Assembly (NCBI GenBank): GCA_034433515.1
Contig: DAOUAL010000022.1
Coordinates: 1 to 35,830, forward strand
Length of the DNA stretch: 35,830 nucleotides
Source: DAOTXS01 sp034433515
Lineage (GTDB): Bacteria; Chloroflexota; Anaerolineae; UBA4142
Direction: 5' to 3'
This document shows positions 8,423 through 16,286 of this stretch, in pieces; the first letter of the stretch is position 1, and the number at the start of each line of letters is the position of its first letter. Below the pieces are notes generated by a model. The model did no database searches, was not told the origin of the DNA, and saw only the letters and a list, made by a program, of their open reading frames with translations. Made by a program: the position numbers and the translations under genes.

Positions 8423-9970
8423 CTAACCATACCTTTCTTTCAATTCCCTTTTCAAAATCTTTCCTGCCGATGAAATTGGCAACGCCTCAACGAACACAAC
8501 GGATTTTGGCACTTTGTACCCCGCCAGATGCGCGCGGCAGTGATCGAGTAATTCTTGTTCAGTTGCGTGCGTCCCAGGTTTCAACACGACAATTGCTTTG
8601 CCAACCTCGCCCCATTTCGGATCAGGTACGCCGATGACGGCGCACATATGCACGGCGGGATGCTGATACAACACCTTTTCGATTTCGACTGGATACACAT
8701 TTTCGCCGCCGCTCAAGAACATATCTTTTTTGCGATCCACAATGTAGAAATACCATTCCTCGTCGTACTTGGCCAGATCGCCCGTATGAAACCAACCCTC
8801 GGCATCCACCGCGTCCTTGCTTGCTTTGGGATTGTTGAAATACCCCGAACAATAGGAGGGTCCCTTTAACACGAGTTCGCCGATTTCGTTGGGACCGAGC
8901 GGCTGGTTGTTGTCGTCCACGATGCGCGCGTCCACGAAAAAGTTGGGGCGACCAATCGAACCGGCTTTGCGAATGGCGTCTTCAGGGGCGAGCGCAAAAA
9001 TCCCAGGACCAAATTCGGTCATTCCGAAACCTTGTTTGAAGCGAATCCCTTTTTCTTTCGTGTACTTTTCGACGAGCGGTACGGGCAGTGGCGCGCCACC
9101 GCTCGTGCAAAATCGGAGCGACGATAAATTCGCGCGTTCCCAGTTTTCCGCTTGCGTCATCATTTGATACATCGCCGGCACGCCGCCGAAAATCGTTACC
9201 TTTTCTTTTTCGATGAGCGATAGAACTAGCGCAGGATCGAATTGGCGAATGAGAATCGTGGTGCCGCCGAAGATCACTTGCGGCAAGGTGTAAACAAACA
9301 AACCGCCGGTGTGGAACATTGGAAAGACGTTGAGGTACGTATCGTTGTGCGTTACATCGTGAATCACGGTGTTGAGCGTATTCCACGCGATCATTCGATG
9401 CGACACTTGCGCGGCTTTGGGCAGTCCCGTCGTGCCGCCCGTGAAAATCAATGCGGCAATGTCTTCGGCTTCAAGCGATTCGCACGTGACGGGAGTAGTC
9501 GCGCCGCTTTGCAAGACTGTTTCGAAATGTTTGCTTCCTGGGACGCCGTCGCCTTCGATGTGAAGATAATGACGGATGACGAAAGACGAAGGACGAAGGG
9601 CGTTTTCGATTTCGGTGATAGCGGCTTTGAAATCATCCGAATAAATCAACACCTTTGGCGTTGTGTTCTCGATGATGCCGACCGCTTCGCGCCAGTGCAA
9701 GCGCCAATTGAGCGCGGTATGAACCGCACCTAGTTTCGAGCAAGCGAAAAAACAATCAAGATGCTCGACGCCGTCGCGCGCGAAAATTGCCACGCGGTCA
9801 CCTTTGCCCACACCGATGCTCTTGAAATAATTCGCCAATTTGTTCGCGCGCTCATTCACCTGGCGATACGTCAATCGCCATTCGGGATTCTTGCCGTAAT
9901 CCACAATGGCAAGTTTGTCAGGTGAATAGATCGCACGCCGACCGAGATAGTCACCGATGTACATAGGCAC
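8423..9970 (-). CDS. AMP-forming acyl-CoA synthetase (ligase 1)
   Basis: 515 residues, full length for the ANL family. The ATP loop is LIFTGGTTGLPK (about 172-183), an unusual GG form of the common YTSGTTGxPKG. Further motifs are GFGMTE (about 317-322), GWFHTGD, DRKKDMFLSGGENVYPVEIE, and the C-terminal catalytic Lys in SSAGKILKREL. It would activate a carboxylic acid to acyl-AMP and then acyl-CoA in the cytoplasm. Its place directly upstream of the importer suggests it acts on the imported acid. Around residues 125-134 the string LRPSSFVIR translates a dispersed GACGAAGGACGAAAGACG repeat, an in-frame insertion between the two main subdomain motifs. Substrate specificity cannot be read. Confidence 0.88.
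   Translation of the reverse strand: MPMYIGDYLGRRAIYSPDKLAIVDYGKNPEWRLTYRQVNERANKLANYFKSIGVGKGDRVAIFARDGVEHLDCFFACSKLGAVHTALNWRLHWREAVGIIENTTPKVLIYSDDFKAAITEIENALRPSSFVIRHYLHIEGDGVPGSKHFETVLQSGATTPVTCESLEAEDIAALIFTGGTTGLPKAAQVSHRMIAWNTLNTVIHDVTHNDTYLNVFPMFHTGGLFVYTLPQVIFGGTTILIRQFDPALVLSLIEKEKVTIFGGVPAMYQMMTQAENWERANLSSLRFCTSGGAPLPVPLVEKYTKEKGIRFKQGFGMTEFGPGIFALAPEDAIRKAGSIGRPNFFVDARIVDDNNQPLGPNEIGELVLKGPSYCSGYFNNPKASKDAVDAEGWFHTGDLAKYDEEWYFYIVDRKKDMFLSGGENVYPVEIEKVLYQHPAVHMCAVIGVPDPKWGEVGKAIVVLKPGTHATEQELLDHCRAHLAGYKVPKSVVFVEALPISSAGKILKRELKERYG
9571..9599. repeat. Dispersed short-unit repeat inside the acyl-CoA ligase gene
   Basis: Units GACGGAT, GACGAAA, GACGAAG, GACGAAG in a 7-base period; on the minus strand this reads LRPSSFVIR in the ligase frame. 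A related GACGAAAGACG/CGTCC motif occurs at about 20477-20513. Confidence 0.7.
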
Positions 9971-9975
9971 CTCCC

Positions 9976-10108
9976 ATCGTAGTGGGTAGTGGTCTGTGGA
10001 CAGTGTTCAGTGGTCGGTGGACGGTGGTCAGTGGACAGTGGACAGAGGATTTTCGCTATCCACTATTCACTTCCACTACCCACTACCCACTGTCCACTAC
10101 CCACTACT
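9976..10108. repeat. Heptamer hairpin array of the GTGGTCAGTGGACAG type
   Basis: The left half contains AGTGGGTAGTGG, CAGTGGTCGGTGGACGG, TCAGTGGACAGTGGACAG. The right half is inverted (CCACTACCCACTACCCACT, GTCCACTACCCACTAC). It fills the ligase/four-helix-bundle gap and touches the 3' end of the latter gene. Confidence 0.8.
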
Positions 10109-10469
10109 TCGGTAGATGGTTGATGAGACTGTACGTCATCTTTCGGATCTCGATGATACGTTGCTCAATGTCTTTGGCTTCCTGTTCGGTGATATAGCCC
10201 AATTTAAATGCAATGACGGTTTGTGTATTCAACTCCGCCGCTGAACCAAGTGCAGTGTACAGAAATTGACGAAACTCTCCCGTGTGTTGTCGCGCCTGCC
10301 CTTCCGCGATGTTCGATGGAATCGAGACGGCTGATCTTGGCATCTGCCCCGCTAGCCCGGACGTTTCATGCTTTGGAAATTTGCGTGTCAACACGTACAC
10401 TATTTTCACCAACTCAATTCCTTTTTTCCACACCACCAGATCGCGATAATTTTTTACCTGCACAGCCAT
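10104..10469 (-). CDS. Four-helix-bundle protein (23S rRNA intervening-sequence family)
   Basis: 121 residues starting at ATG 10469 (MAVQVKNYRDLVVWKKG). GGAGGAAGAG stands just before this ATG, which is why I prefer it to the one four codons upstream. The pattern YRDLVVWKKGIELVK, LAGQMPRSAVSIPSNIAEG, FLYTALGSAAELNTQ and a terminal long helix defines the S23/IVP four-helix-bundle family. Members were first seen in 23S rRNA intervening sequences, but many stand alone, as here; there is no rRNA in the window. The molecular role is unknown. Predicted to be all-helical and cytoplasmic. Confidence 0.88.
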   Translation of the reverse strand: MAVQVKNYRDLVVWKKGIELVKIVYVLTRKFPKHETSGLAGQMPRSAVSIPSNIAEGQARQHTGEFRQFLYTALGSAAELNTQTVIAFKLGYITEQEAKDIEQRIIEIRKMTYSLINHLPK

Positions 10470-10503
10470 CTCTTCCTCCATTCACACACACAGCGCCCAG
10501 CCA

Positions 10504-10580
10504 TCAAACTGAGACTCCGATCACTGACCACTGACCACTGACCACTCACCACTCACCACTGACCACTACCCACTGACCAC
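10504..10580. repeat. CTGACCA/CTCACCA heptamer array
   Basis: A tandem run of CACTGAC and CACTCAC units (about nine). It runs into the 3' end of the FabH-like gene, whose last residues SVGSGQW are its translation. Confidence 0.8.
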
Positions 10581-11563
10581 TTCCAAACCGATGCCGCCAT
10601 CGCCATGCCGCCGCCGGTCGCGCAGAACACCACGTTATCGCCCGGCTTGGGACCCATACTGCGTTCGAGCGCATCGTCCAGCGCCGCCGGGATGCACGCC
10701 GAACCGAGATAACCCCACTTGTCCATAATCCAATGCGTCTTGCTCATCGGTTGACCCAGGTTCTGCATCACGAGTTCAATCGTGCGCAAGTTGAGTTGCG
10801 TGAAGAGGAAAAAGTTGATGTCGTCGAGGGTCAGCCCGGCTTTGGCGACGACCGCGCGCACGAGGGGGGGCCAGTTATCGGAATTGAATGTCTTTGGAAA
10901 TTTTTTGACGAATTCAACGCGCGGCTTGCCAAACTTGGCGATCACTTCTGGCGTGGCAGGACGATACGTGCCGCCGGTGTAAATGCCGAGCGCATCGTGG
11001 TACTCACCACGCGCCATCAACTTGCCGCTCAAATATCCCGGCGCGTCGCCGGCGCGCACGACGACGGCTGCCGCGCCATCGGCGAACAGGGTTGCGGTGT
11101 ACTTGTCGTGCCAATCGAGAAACTTGGTCATTCCATATCCACCTGCAACCAAGATGTGCTTAAAGTCGGAATCGGTGGCAAGGTAGCGCGCGGCAAGGTC
11201 GAGTCCGGTCACCCATGCCGCGCACGCGCAATTGATGTCGTACGTCCCCGCGTTCGTTGCCCCGAGTTTCGCTTGCACGACAGAGGCGGTTGCCGGCGAA
11301 AGATAATCGGGTGTGTCAGTGGCGACGATGATGAGATCGAGATCGGTTGGCTGGATGTTCGCACGGGCGATGGCTTGGCGGGAGGCGGCAGCGATCATAT
11401 CCGAGGTCGTTTCGTTTTCTGCCATCACGTGGCGTTCGCGGATGCCGACATTTTCGACAAGCCAGGTGTCAACGTCTTCACCCAGGATGCGATTCATCTC
11501 TTGGTTGGTCACCACTCGTTCTGGAATGTAGCGCCCGGTGGAAATGATTTGAGCGAACTTCAT
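10553..11563 (-). CDS. FabH-like condensing enzyme 1, catalytic His and Asn replaced
   Basis: The 336-residue thiolase-fold protein matches the KAS III family: ISTGRYIPERVVTN, VGIRERH (about 39-45), CACAAWVTGLDLA with Cys114 in the nucleophile position, VAGGYGMTKFLDW, FADGAAAVVV and the C-terminal GGGMA. By eye, the FabH HQAN segment is TQLN (Thr255 for His) and the GNTSA segment is GYLGSA (Tyr285 for Asn). Those residues drive malonyl-ACP decarboxylation in true FabH, so this enzyme probably does something else, such as acyl transfer or a non-decarboxylating condensation. The C-terminal SVGSGQW is encoded by the repeat that invades the gene end. It lies with a hydrolase, two ligases, an SDR and a second FabH-like gene. 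Confidence 0.8.
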   Translation of the reverse strand: MKFAQIISTGRYIPERVVTNQEMNRILGEDVDTWLVENVGIRERHVMAENETTSDMIAAASRQAIARANIQPTDLDLIIVATDTPDYLSPATASVVQAKLGATNAGTYDINCACAAWVTGLDLAARYLATDSDFKHILVAGGYGMTKFLDWHDKYTATLFADGAAAVVVRAGDAPGYLSGKLMARGEYHDALGIYTGGTYRPATPEVIAKFGKPRVEFVKKFPKTFNSDNWPPLVRAVVAKAGLTLDDINFFLFTQLNLRTIELVMQNLGQPMSKTHWIMDKWGYLGSACIPAALDDALERSMGPKPGDNVVFCATGGGMAMAASVWKWSVGSGQW

Positions 11564-11572
11564 CTGTCATTG

Positions 11573-11618
11573 GATCGTTATGTCGTTGGATCGTTAAATC
11601 GTTGGATCGTTGCGTCGT
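11573..11618. repeat. CGTT octamer array
   Basis: Units CATTGGAT, CGTTATGT, CGTTGGAT, CGTTAAAT, CGTTGGAT, CGTTGCGT, CGTTCTAA with an 8-base period. Same family as 3638-3770 and 12451-12565. Confidence 0.8.
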
Positions 11619-11619
11619 T

Positions 11620-12441
11620 CTAACGAGCCAGCGGTTCAACAAGAAATTCCTTGATTGCGTTCACGGTTGCTTGCGGGTCTTCGATTGGGAACATGTGGCC
11701 CGTGTTCGGAAGGATTTTGATTTTTGCGCCTACGATTTTTTGTGCCATCAATTCTGCATTGCCGGGCGGAACCACGCGGTCATGTTCGCCGAACAAGATC
11801 AGCGTTGGTACTTGAATCGCTTGCATGCGCGCGTCCACTTGCTCATCGGTGTACGCCATCGTCCCGGCGCCGGCGGCAACTTGCGCGGCGTACTGCGCAG
11901 GCGGAACTGGATTGGTCAAGCGGTATTGCAACAATTCTTGCGCAACATTTGGTTGCCGTTCTGCAAAGCCGGGTGCGCACGCAATCGCGATGCCGCGCTT
12001 GACTAACTCGATGGGATCGCCGGAGCGATCCGTCAAGACTTGCATCGCTTCGGGCGTGATGGGAATCACTTTGGTTCCACCAAAATTGGTGCTCGCCAAA
12101 ATCAGTTTGCCGATCAAATCGGGGCGCGTAACGATCAACTCTTGCGCAATGTATCCGCCGAGCGAGTGTCCCATCACGTATGCGTTTTTGATGGCGAGTG
12201 CATCGAGCAAGCCGGCGGTGTCTGCCGCCATCATCGGCACGGTGTACGGACCGTCGGGTTTGTCGCTGTCGCCTGCGCCGCGATTATCGAACGTGATGAC
12301 TTGAAACTGTTGCGCGAGTTCCGGCACGACCTTGTGCCAAAACCATTTGCCGTAACCAACCCCGGTGATGAAAACGAGCGGATGACCGGTGCCGTTGATG
12401 TCGTAGGCGATTTTAATTCCGTTTGCGTTTACGTGGGGCAT
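11620..12441 (-). CDS. Alpha/beta-hydrolase
   Basis: 273 residues from ATG 12441 (MPHVNANGIKIAYDI); sequence before this ATG only translates the CGTT octamer array. The fold's landmarks are all visible: oxyanion region VFITGVGYGKWFW (about 23-35), FDNRGAGDSDKP, nucleophile elbow MGHSLGG with Ser near 98, acid GEHDRVVP (Asp near 219) and the final His in NTGHMFPIE. It resembles 3-oxoadipate enol-lactonase and C-C or ester hydrolases. A thioesterase or lactonase role in the CoA pathway around it is reasonable but not shown. The nucleophile is Ser, not the Asp of haloalkane dehalogenase-like OleB. Confidence 0.85.
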   Translation of the reverse strand: MPHVNANGIKIAYDINGTGHPLVFITGVGYGKWFWHKVVPELAQQFQVITFDNRGAGDSDKPDGPYTVPMMAADTAGLLDALAIKNAYVMGHSLGGYIAQELIVTRPDLIGKLILASTNFGGTKVIPITPEAMQVLTDRSGDPIELVKRGIAIACAPGFAERQPNVAQELLQYRLTNPVPPAQYAAQVAAGAGTMAYTDEQVDARMQAIQVPTLILFGEHDRVVPPGNAELMAQKIVGAKIKILPNTGHMFPIEDPQATVNAIKEFLVEPLAR

Positions 12442-12450
12442 AGGTAACCT

Positions 12451-12565
12451 TCTTCGTTGATTCGTTACGTCGTTATGTCGTTGCATCGTTAAATCGTTGT
12501 GTCGTTGCATCGTTGCCTTGTTCAATCGCCGGAACGAGCCAACGCTATAACGACGCAACGAACCG
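12451..12565. repeat. CGTT octamer array with inverted half
   Basis: Forward units CGTTGATT, CGTTACGT, CGTTATGT, CGTTGCAT, CGTTAAAT, CGTTGTGT, CGTTGCAT, CGTTGCCT, then inverted AACGAGCC, AACGCTAT, AACGACGC, AACGAACC. It occupies the gap between ligase 2 and the hydrolase. Confidence 0.8.
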
Positions 12566-12566
12566 A

Positions 12567-14093
12567 CTATCCAACATACTTTGCCTTCAACTTGACCTTC
12601 TCTACTTTCCCATACGGCGAGTACGGTAATGAATCGGTGAAAACAATTCGCTTTGGGATTTTATAGCGCGCGAGTTTGCCCTCGCAAAATTTCAGCAAAT
12701 CGTTTTCGGTGGTTGTTTGACCTGGCTTGCACACCACAATCATCAAACCGACCTCGCCCCATTTTTCGTCGGGCATACCGATGAGCGCGGCGTCTTGCAC
12801 CGCGGGATGATCGCGGAAAACTTTTTCGACTTCGGCGGCGTAGATATTTTCGCCGCCGCTTTTGATCATATCTTTGAAGCGACCGACAAAGTAAAAGAAG
12901 CCGTCTTCGTCCATTCGCATTCCGTCGCCGGTGTGAAACCAGCCCTCGGTGATCGCTTCGGCAGTGGCTTGGGGATTGCGCCAATAGCCGGTGCAAACGT
13001 GCGGACCCCAAATCCACAATTCGCCCGGCTCGTTGACGCCGACCGGTGTGCCGGTTTCCGGATTGACGAGCCGCATCGCACTGTGAAAGATCGGTTTGCC
13101 GACGGCGCCACGTTTGCGGACCGATTCTTCGTCGGTCATACTGAAACAATTCGGACCAACTTCGGTGAGTCCATAACCCTGCCGAAACACACCGCCCTTG
13201 GCTTGTAGCCACGCTTCCATCAACGGCACAGGAATCGCCGCGCCGCCGTTGATCCAAAAGCGCACGCGCGAAAAATCGGCGCGTTGAAAGTACGGCGTGT
13301 TGTACCACATTTGAAACAGCGTCGGCACACCGAGAACGACGGTGCATTTTTCTTCGACAATTATCTTGAGCGATTCTTCCGCGTCGAACATGCGCGCGAG
13401 GACAATACGCCCGCCGATGTAGAAAAGCGGCGTAAGAAACGCGAACAGTCCGCCGGCGTGAAAGAGCGGCGTCAGCACCGGCGACACGTCGTCTTCGCGC
13501 AAGCCCCAACTGGCGACGGTGTTGATGCAGTTCCACAAAATTTGCCGGTGTGGCAACATCGCGCCCTTGGGTCGCCCCGTCGTGCCCGACGTGTAGAGGA
13601 TGCAGTACGTATCGTTGTCGTCGAGCGGCGGACGTTCGGGTTCCGCGTCGGATGCGCGCGCGAGTTCGTCTTCGTACGCGCGCGCGCCGTCAATCGGCGC
13701 GCCTTCGACGCTGACGAGTTGCGCGCCGTGCAGTTCGCCACGCAAGTCGTTCAGCGTCGCGATGAATTCGGGTCCGCACAGAATCACTCGCGGTTCACAA
13801 TCGGCGACGATGTACGCGAGTTCGCGCGCGGTGAGCCGCCAGTTCAATGGCGTAAAGATCGCGCCGATCTTCGCCAAGCCGTAGAACAGATCGAGATAGA
13901 TGACGCTGTTGTGTGCGAGAATCGAAACGCGATCACCTTTTTGGACGCCGAGCGCGCGCATCCAATTCGCCAGGCGATTCGCACGTGCGTTGAGTTGCGC
14001 GTACGTGAATCGTTCGCCGGTGTGTGTGTAGAGCAGCGCTTCGCGGTTCGGCGTGAGCCGCGCGCGGGAGGTGAGTAGGTCAGCGGCGTGCAT
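12567..14093 (-). CDS. AMP-forming acyl-CoA synthetase (ligase 2)
   Basis: The 508-residue ANL enzyme has the canonical ATP loop ILYTSGTTGRPKGA (about 167-180). Other motifs are FHAGGLFAFLTP, GYGLTEVGPN, GYWRNPQATAEAI, GWFHTGD, GRFKDMIKSGGENIYAAEVEKV and the C-terminal YGKVEKVKLK bearing the adenylation Lys. It is related to, but clearly diverged from, ligase 1 at 8423-9970, so the pair may handle different acids or different steps. It starts 8 bases after the SDR stop and is thus probably co-transcribed and translated with it. The codon pattern is more GC-rich (many GCG/CGC) than in the Liv genes. The substrate is unknown; medium-chain, aromatic and dicarboxylic acids are all possible for this group. 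Confidence 0.88.
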   Translation of the reverse strand: MHAADLLTSRARLTPNREALLYTHTGERFTYAQLNARANRLANWMRALGVQKGDRVSILAHNSVIYLDLFYGLAKIGAIFTPLNWRLTARELAYIVADCEPRVILCGPEFIATLNDLRGELHGAQLVSVEGAPIDGARAYEDELARASDAEPERPPLDDNDTYCILYTSGTTGRPKGAMLPHRQILWNCINTVASWGLREDDVSPVLTPLFHAGGLFAFLTPLFYIGGRIVLARMFDAEESLKIIVEEKCTVVLGVPTLFQMWYNTPYFQRADFSRVRFWINGGAAIPVPLMEAWLQAKGGVFRQGYGLTEVGPNCFSMTDEESVRKRGAVGKPIFHSAMRLVNPETGTPVGVNEPGELWIWGPHVCTGYWRNPQATAEAITEGWFHTGDGMRMDEDGFFYFVGRFKDMIKSGGENIYAAEVEKVFRDHPAVQDAALIGMPDEKWGEVGLMIVVCKPGQTTTENDLLKFCEGKLARYKIPKRIVFTDSLPYSPYGKVEKVKLKAKYVG

Positions 14094-14101
14094 AGAAACT
14101 C

Positions 14102-14866
14102 CTACGTTCCAACGACAATGCCCCCATCCACGCGCAACACTTCGCCAGTGATGAAATTCGCTTCATCGGACGCGAGGAAGAGGTACGCGTTCGCAATGTC
14201 GCGCGGCTGTCCCACGCGTCCCAGCGGTGTGCGCGCCTTCATCCCTTCGATGATTTTGGCGGGCATTGTCTTGAGGATGTCAGTTGCGACGAAGCCAGGC
14301 GCGACGGCATTCACGCGCACACCATAGCGCCCCAGTTCGCGTGCCCACACCTTGGTCATTCCAATCACGCCGGCTTTAGTTGCCACGTAATTTGTCTGCC
14401 CAAAGTTGCCATCGAGTCCGACGACGGATGAGGCATTGAGAATCACACCACCGCCTTGTTTGATCATATACGGTGCGACCGCCTGCGCGCAGTTGAAGAC
14501 ACCTTTCAAGTTGACCGCGATCACTAAATCGAAATCGGCTTCCGACATTTGCCCAACGAGCGCACCTTCTTTCATCTTGACCAGTTGCGCATCGCGCAGA
14601 ATGCCCGCGTTGTTGACGAGCACATCAATCCGTCCGTACTTGGCGATGACCTCGTCCACCCACGCTTGCACGGCTTGGCGATCCGCTACATTCACCACAT
14701 AGAAACTCGCATCGGGTCCCAGGGTCTTGACCGTTGCTTCGCCGGCTTCTTTTGCCACATCACAAATCACAACCTTTGCGCCTTCTTCTGCAAATCGCTC
14801 TGCCGTCGCCTTGCCGATGCCAGCCGCACCACCCGTTACCAAACACACTTTGTCTTTCAAACGCAT
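14102..14866 (-). CDS. Short-chain dehydrogenase/reductase, FabG-like
   Basis: 254 residues of a classical SDR. The cofactor motif is TGGAAGIG (about 11-18), CDVA follows the second strand, and NNAG is near 89. Catalytic Ser lies in LNASSVVG, and YVATK holds Tyr and Lys. PGFVATD and the C-terminal GEVLRVDGG are typical of FabG-type 3-oxoacyl reductases. Asp in CDV after beta-2 hints at NAD(H) rather than NADP(H) preference. AGGAGG sits eight bases before the ATG. In context it would interconvert a 3-hydroxyacyl and 3-oxoacyl intermediate, or act on a hydroxy group of the imported substrate. Confidence 0.88.
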   Translation of the reverse strand: MRLKDKVCLVTGGAAGIGKATAERFAEEGAKVVICDVAKEAGEATVKTLGPDASFYVVNVADRQAVQAWVDEVIAKYGRIDVLVNNAGILRDAQLVKMKEGALVGQMSEADFDLVIAVNLKGVFNCAQAVAPYMIKQGGGVILNASSVVGLDGNFGQTNYVATKAGVIGMTKVWARELGRYGVRVNAVAPGFVATDILKTMPAKIIEGMKARTPLGRVGQPRDIANAYLFLASDEANFITGEVLRVDGGIVVGT

Positions 14867-14884
14867 TTTGTCCTCCTGAAATAG

Positions 14885-14950
14885 CGGTCAGTAGTCGGTG
14901 GACAGTGTTCAGATTTTCTGACCACTCACCACTGTCCATTGTTCACTGTG
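14885..14950. repeat. GTGGACAGTG/CACTGTCC hairpin array
   Basis: GGTCAGTAGTCGGTGGACAG and, inverted, CTGACCACTCACCACTGTCC. Lies between the SDR and FabH-like 2 genes and runs up to the stop of the latter. Confidence 0.75.
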
Positions 14951-15977
14951 CGCCCCAGCGCACGACGCCTGCCGCCCACACGTAACCGATCCCCGCCGCG
15001 ACGATCACCATCAAGTCGCCATCCTTCAAGCGACCTTGCTTTAGTCCTTCGACAATCGAGAACATGGCATCCTGCTCGCCCGTGTGACCGTACTCGCTCA
15101 AGTACACCGATTGATCTTCGCGCAAGCCCAGATGTTGCAACATCTCGCGGTGCGCCGAGGGTTTGATGAGCAGAATGTTGGCGAAACCCAGATCGGCGCG
15201 CGTGTACGGCGTCCCATCGGATTTCGTGCCACTTTTGCGCAGTGCCTCGTCCACGCACGTGAGCCAATTCTGCATCGAGACCGCATTCAAACGATTCTTC
15301 ATCGCGTCGGGTTCGACCAAATCGAAATAGCACAGCCCTTGCGCACGCGCGGCATCGGTGGGTGGTTGCACGGTGCCACTCGCGGGGATAATCGCGTGCT
15401 TGCTCATGAATCCATCGGCGATGAGGTGCGTACCGAGTACGTGATTGCGATCCCAGTTCTTGCGCAAGAGCATCGCGCCGCCGCCACAACCGATATTCCA
15501 CAGAAAAGATGTGCGTGGATTTCTCAAATTGATAAAATCAGAAACCTTGTAGCCGCCCGCGATCAGAATTGTGTTGATTTCAGGGTCGGCGATCATCATA
15601 TCCTTGGCAAGTTTCAGCGCGCCGACGGTTGTCGCGCAGCGCGCGTGCAAATCCATCGCCCACGCTTTTTTTGCACCGATTTGATACGCCAGATCAACGC
15701 CCGCTGTCCACAGCAAATATTCTTTCCACTCTTCCGTCGTGCAAAGCACCACGTCAATTTCTTCGGCAGGAATCTCGCATTTCGAAAGACAATCGAGCGC
15801 GGCTTTGATGCCCATCTCGTTCGGGTGATCGTTTGCATCGCCGATGAATTTGCGATGAATGCCCATCTTGTCGCGGATCACTTCCTCGGGCAACCCGCTG
15901 ATTTCTGCAATCTCTTTCGATGTGATGAATTTTTGCGGTGAGTAGGTGCCGACACTCACGATGCCAACAGCTGTCAT
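14943..15977 (-). CDS. FabH-like condensing enzyme 2, atypical active site
   Basis: 344 residues from ATG 15977 (MTAVGIVSVGTYSPQKFITS); the longer reading upstream only translates a repeat. KAS III features include GIHRKFI, DLHARCATTVGAL with Cys114 as likely nucleophile, LIAGGYKVSDFINL and GCGGGAMLL. By eye the HQAN segment is PSAH (Pro273 for His) and the GNTSA segment is GHTGEQD (His298 for Asn), so the decarboxylating His/Asn pair is absent in its usual place, although His276 or His298 might substitute. It differs strongly from FabH-like 1, so the two are not recent duplicates and could form a heteromer. It heads the acyl-CoA gene set after the small protein gene. Confidence 0.75.
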   Translation of the reverse strand: MTAVGIVSVGTYSPQKFITSKEIAEISGLPEEVIRDKMGIHRKFIGDANDHPNEMGIKAALDCLSKCEIPAEEIDVVLCTTEEWKEYLLWTAGVDLAYQIGAKKAWAMDLHARCATTVGALKLAKDMMIADPEINTILIAGGYKVSDFINLRNPRTSFLWNIGCGGGAMLLRKNWDRNHVLGTHLIADGFMSKHAIIPASGTVQPPTDAARAQGLCYFDLVEPDAMKNRLNAVSMQNWLTCVDEALRKSGTKSDGTPYTRADLGFANILLIKPSAHREMLQHLGLREDQSVYLSEYGHTGEQDAMFSIVEGLKQGRLKDGDLMVIVAAGIGYVWAAGVVRWGAQ

Positions 15978-15984
15978 TTTTTCC

Positions 15985-16052
15985 AAAAGTATGAAGGCGG
16001 AAGTATGAAAGAAAATCAATTCATACTTCCTACTTCATACTTCCGCCTTGAA
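15985..16052. repeat. AAGTATGAAGGCGG hairpin array
   Basis: AAGTATGAAGGCGGAAGTATGA and, inverted, CATACTTCC, TACTTCATACTTCCGCC. It overlaps the 3' end of the small gene at 16035-16238. Confidence 0.8.
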
Positions 16053-16238
16053 TGAAAAATCGCCGATGGGCACATAGCGCGCAATGAACGCTACGGCGTC
16101 GGCGAAATCGGTAAATGTTTTCTCTTCGGTGGTCTGGACGTGAACGATGACCGCGTGCCAATTTGATGCGTCATGTTCGGGCGCATCTTGCACAAAGCGC
16201 AACACAAACGATTCTACACGCGGGCTAGTCGCAGACAT
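16035..16238 (-). CDS. Small conserved-looking protein, 67 aa
   Basis: I choose ATG 16238 because GAGAGGA precedes it at good distance; upstream codons belong to a repeat. The 67-residue product starts MSATSPRVESFVLRFVQ, has HAVIVHVQTTEEKTFTDFADAVAFIARYVP in the middle and ends GDFSFKAEV. The strand-strand-helix pattern suggests a small single domain; there is no signal peptide or membrane helix. I do not recognise its function. It lies directly downstream of the MalT/BTAD regulator gene, and its 3' end is made of the AAGTATGAAG repeat. Confidence 0.55.
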   Translation of the reverse strand: MSATSPRVESFVLRFVQDAPEHDASNWHAVIVHVQTTEEKTFTDFADAVAFIARYVPIGDFSFKAEV

Positions 16239-16286
16239 CGCTGTCCTCTCGCCGCGAGTGTAGCAGAGAGGAGTTACAATGGAGTT

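Noticed and set aside
10104..10469. 23S rRNA intervening sequence
   Set aside because: The protein belongs to that family, but no rRNA sequence flanks it.
10553..15977. OleABCD-type hydrocarbon cluster (thiolase, hydrolase, ligase, SDR)
   Set aside because: The four superfamilies match, but both FabH-like enzymes lack the OleA His/Asn, the hydrolase has a Ser nucleophile (GHSLGG) instead of Asp, and the SDR is a short FabG-like one rather than the extended OleD type.
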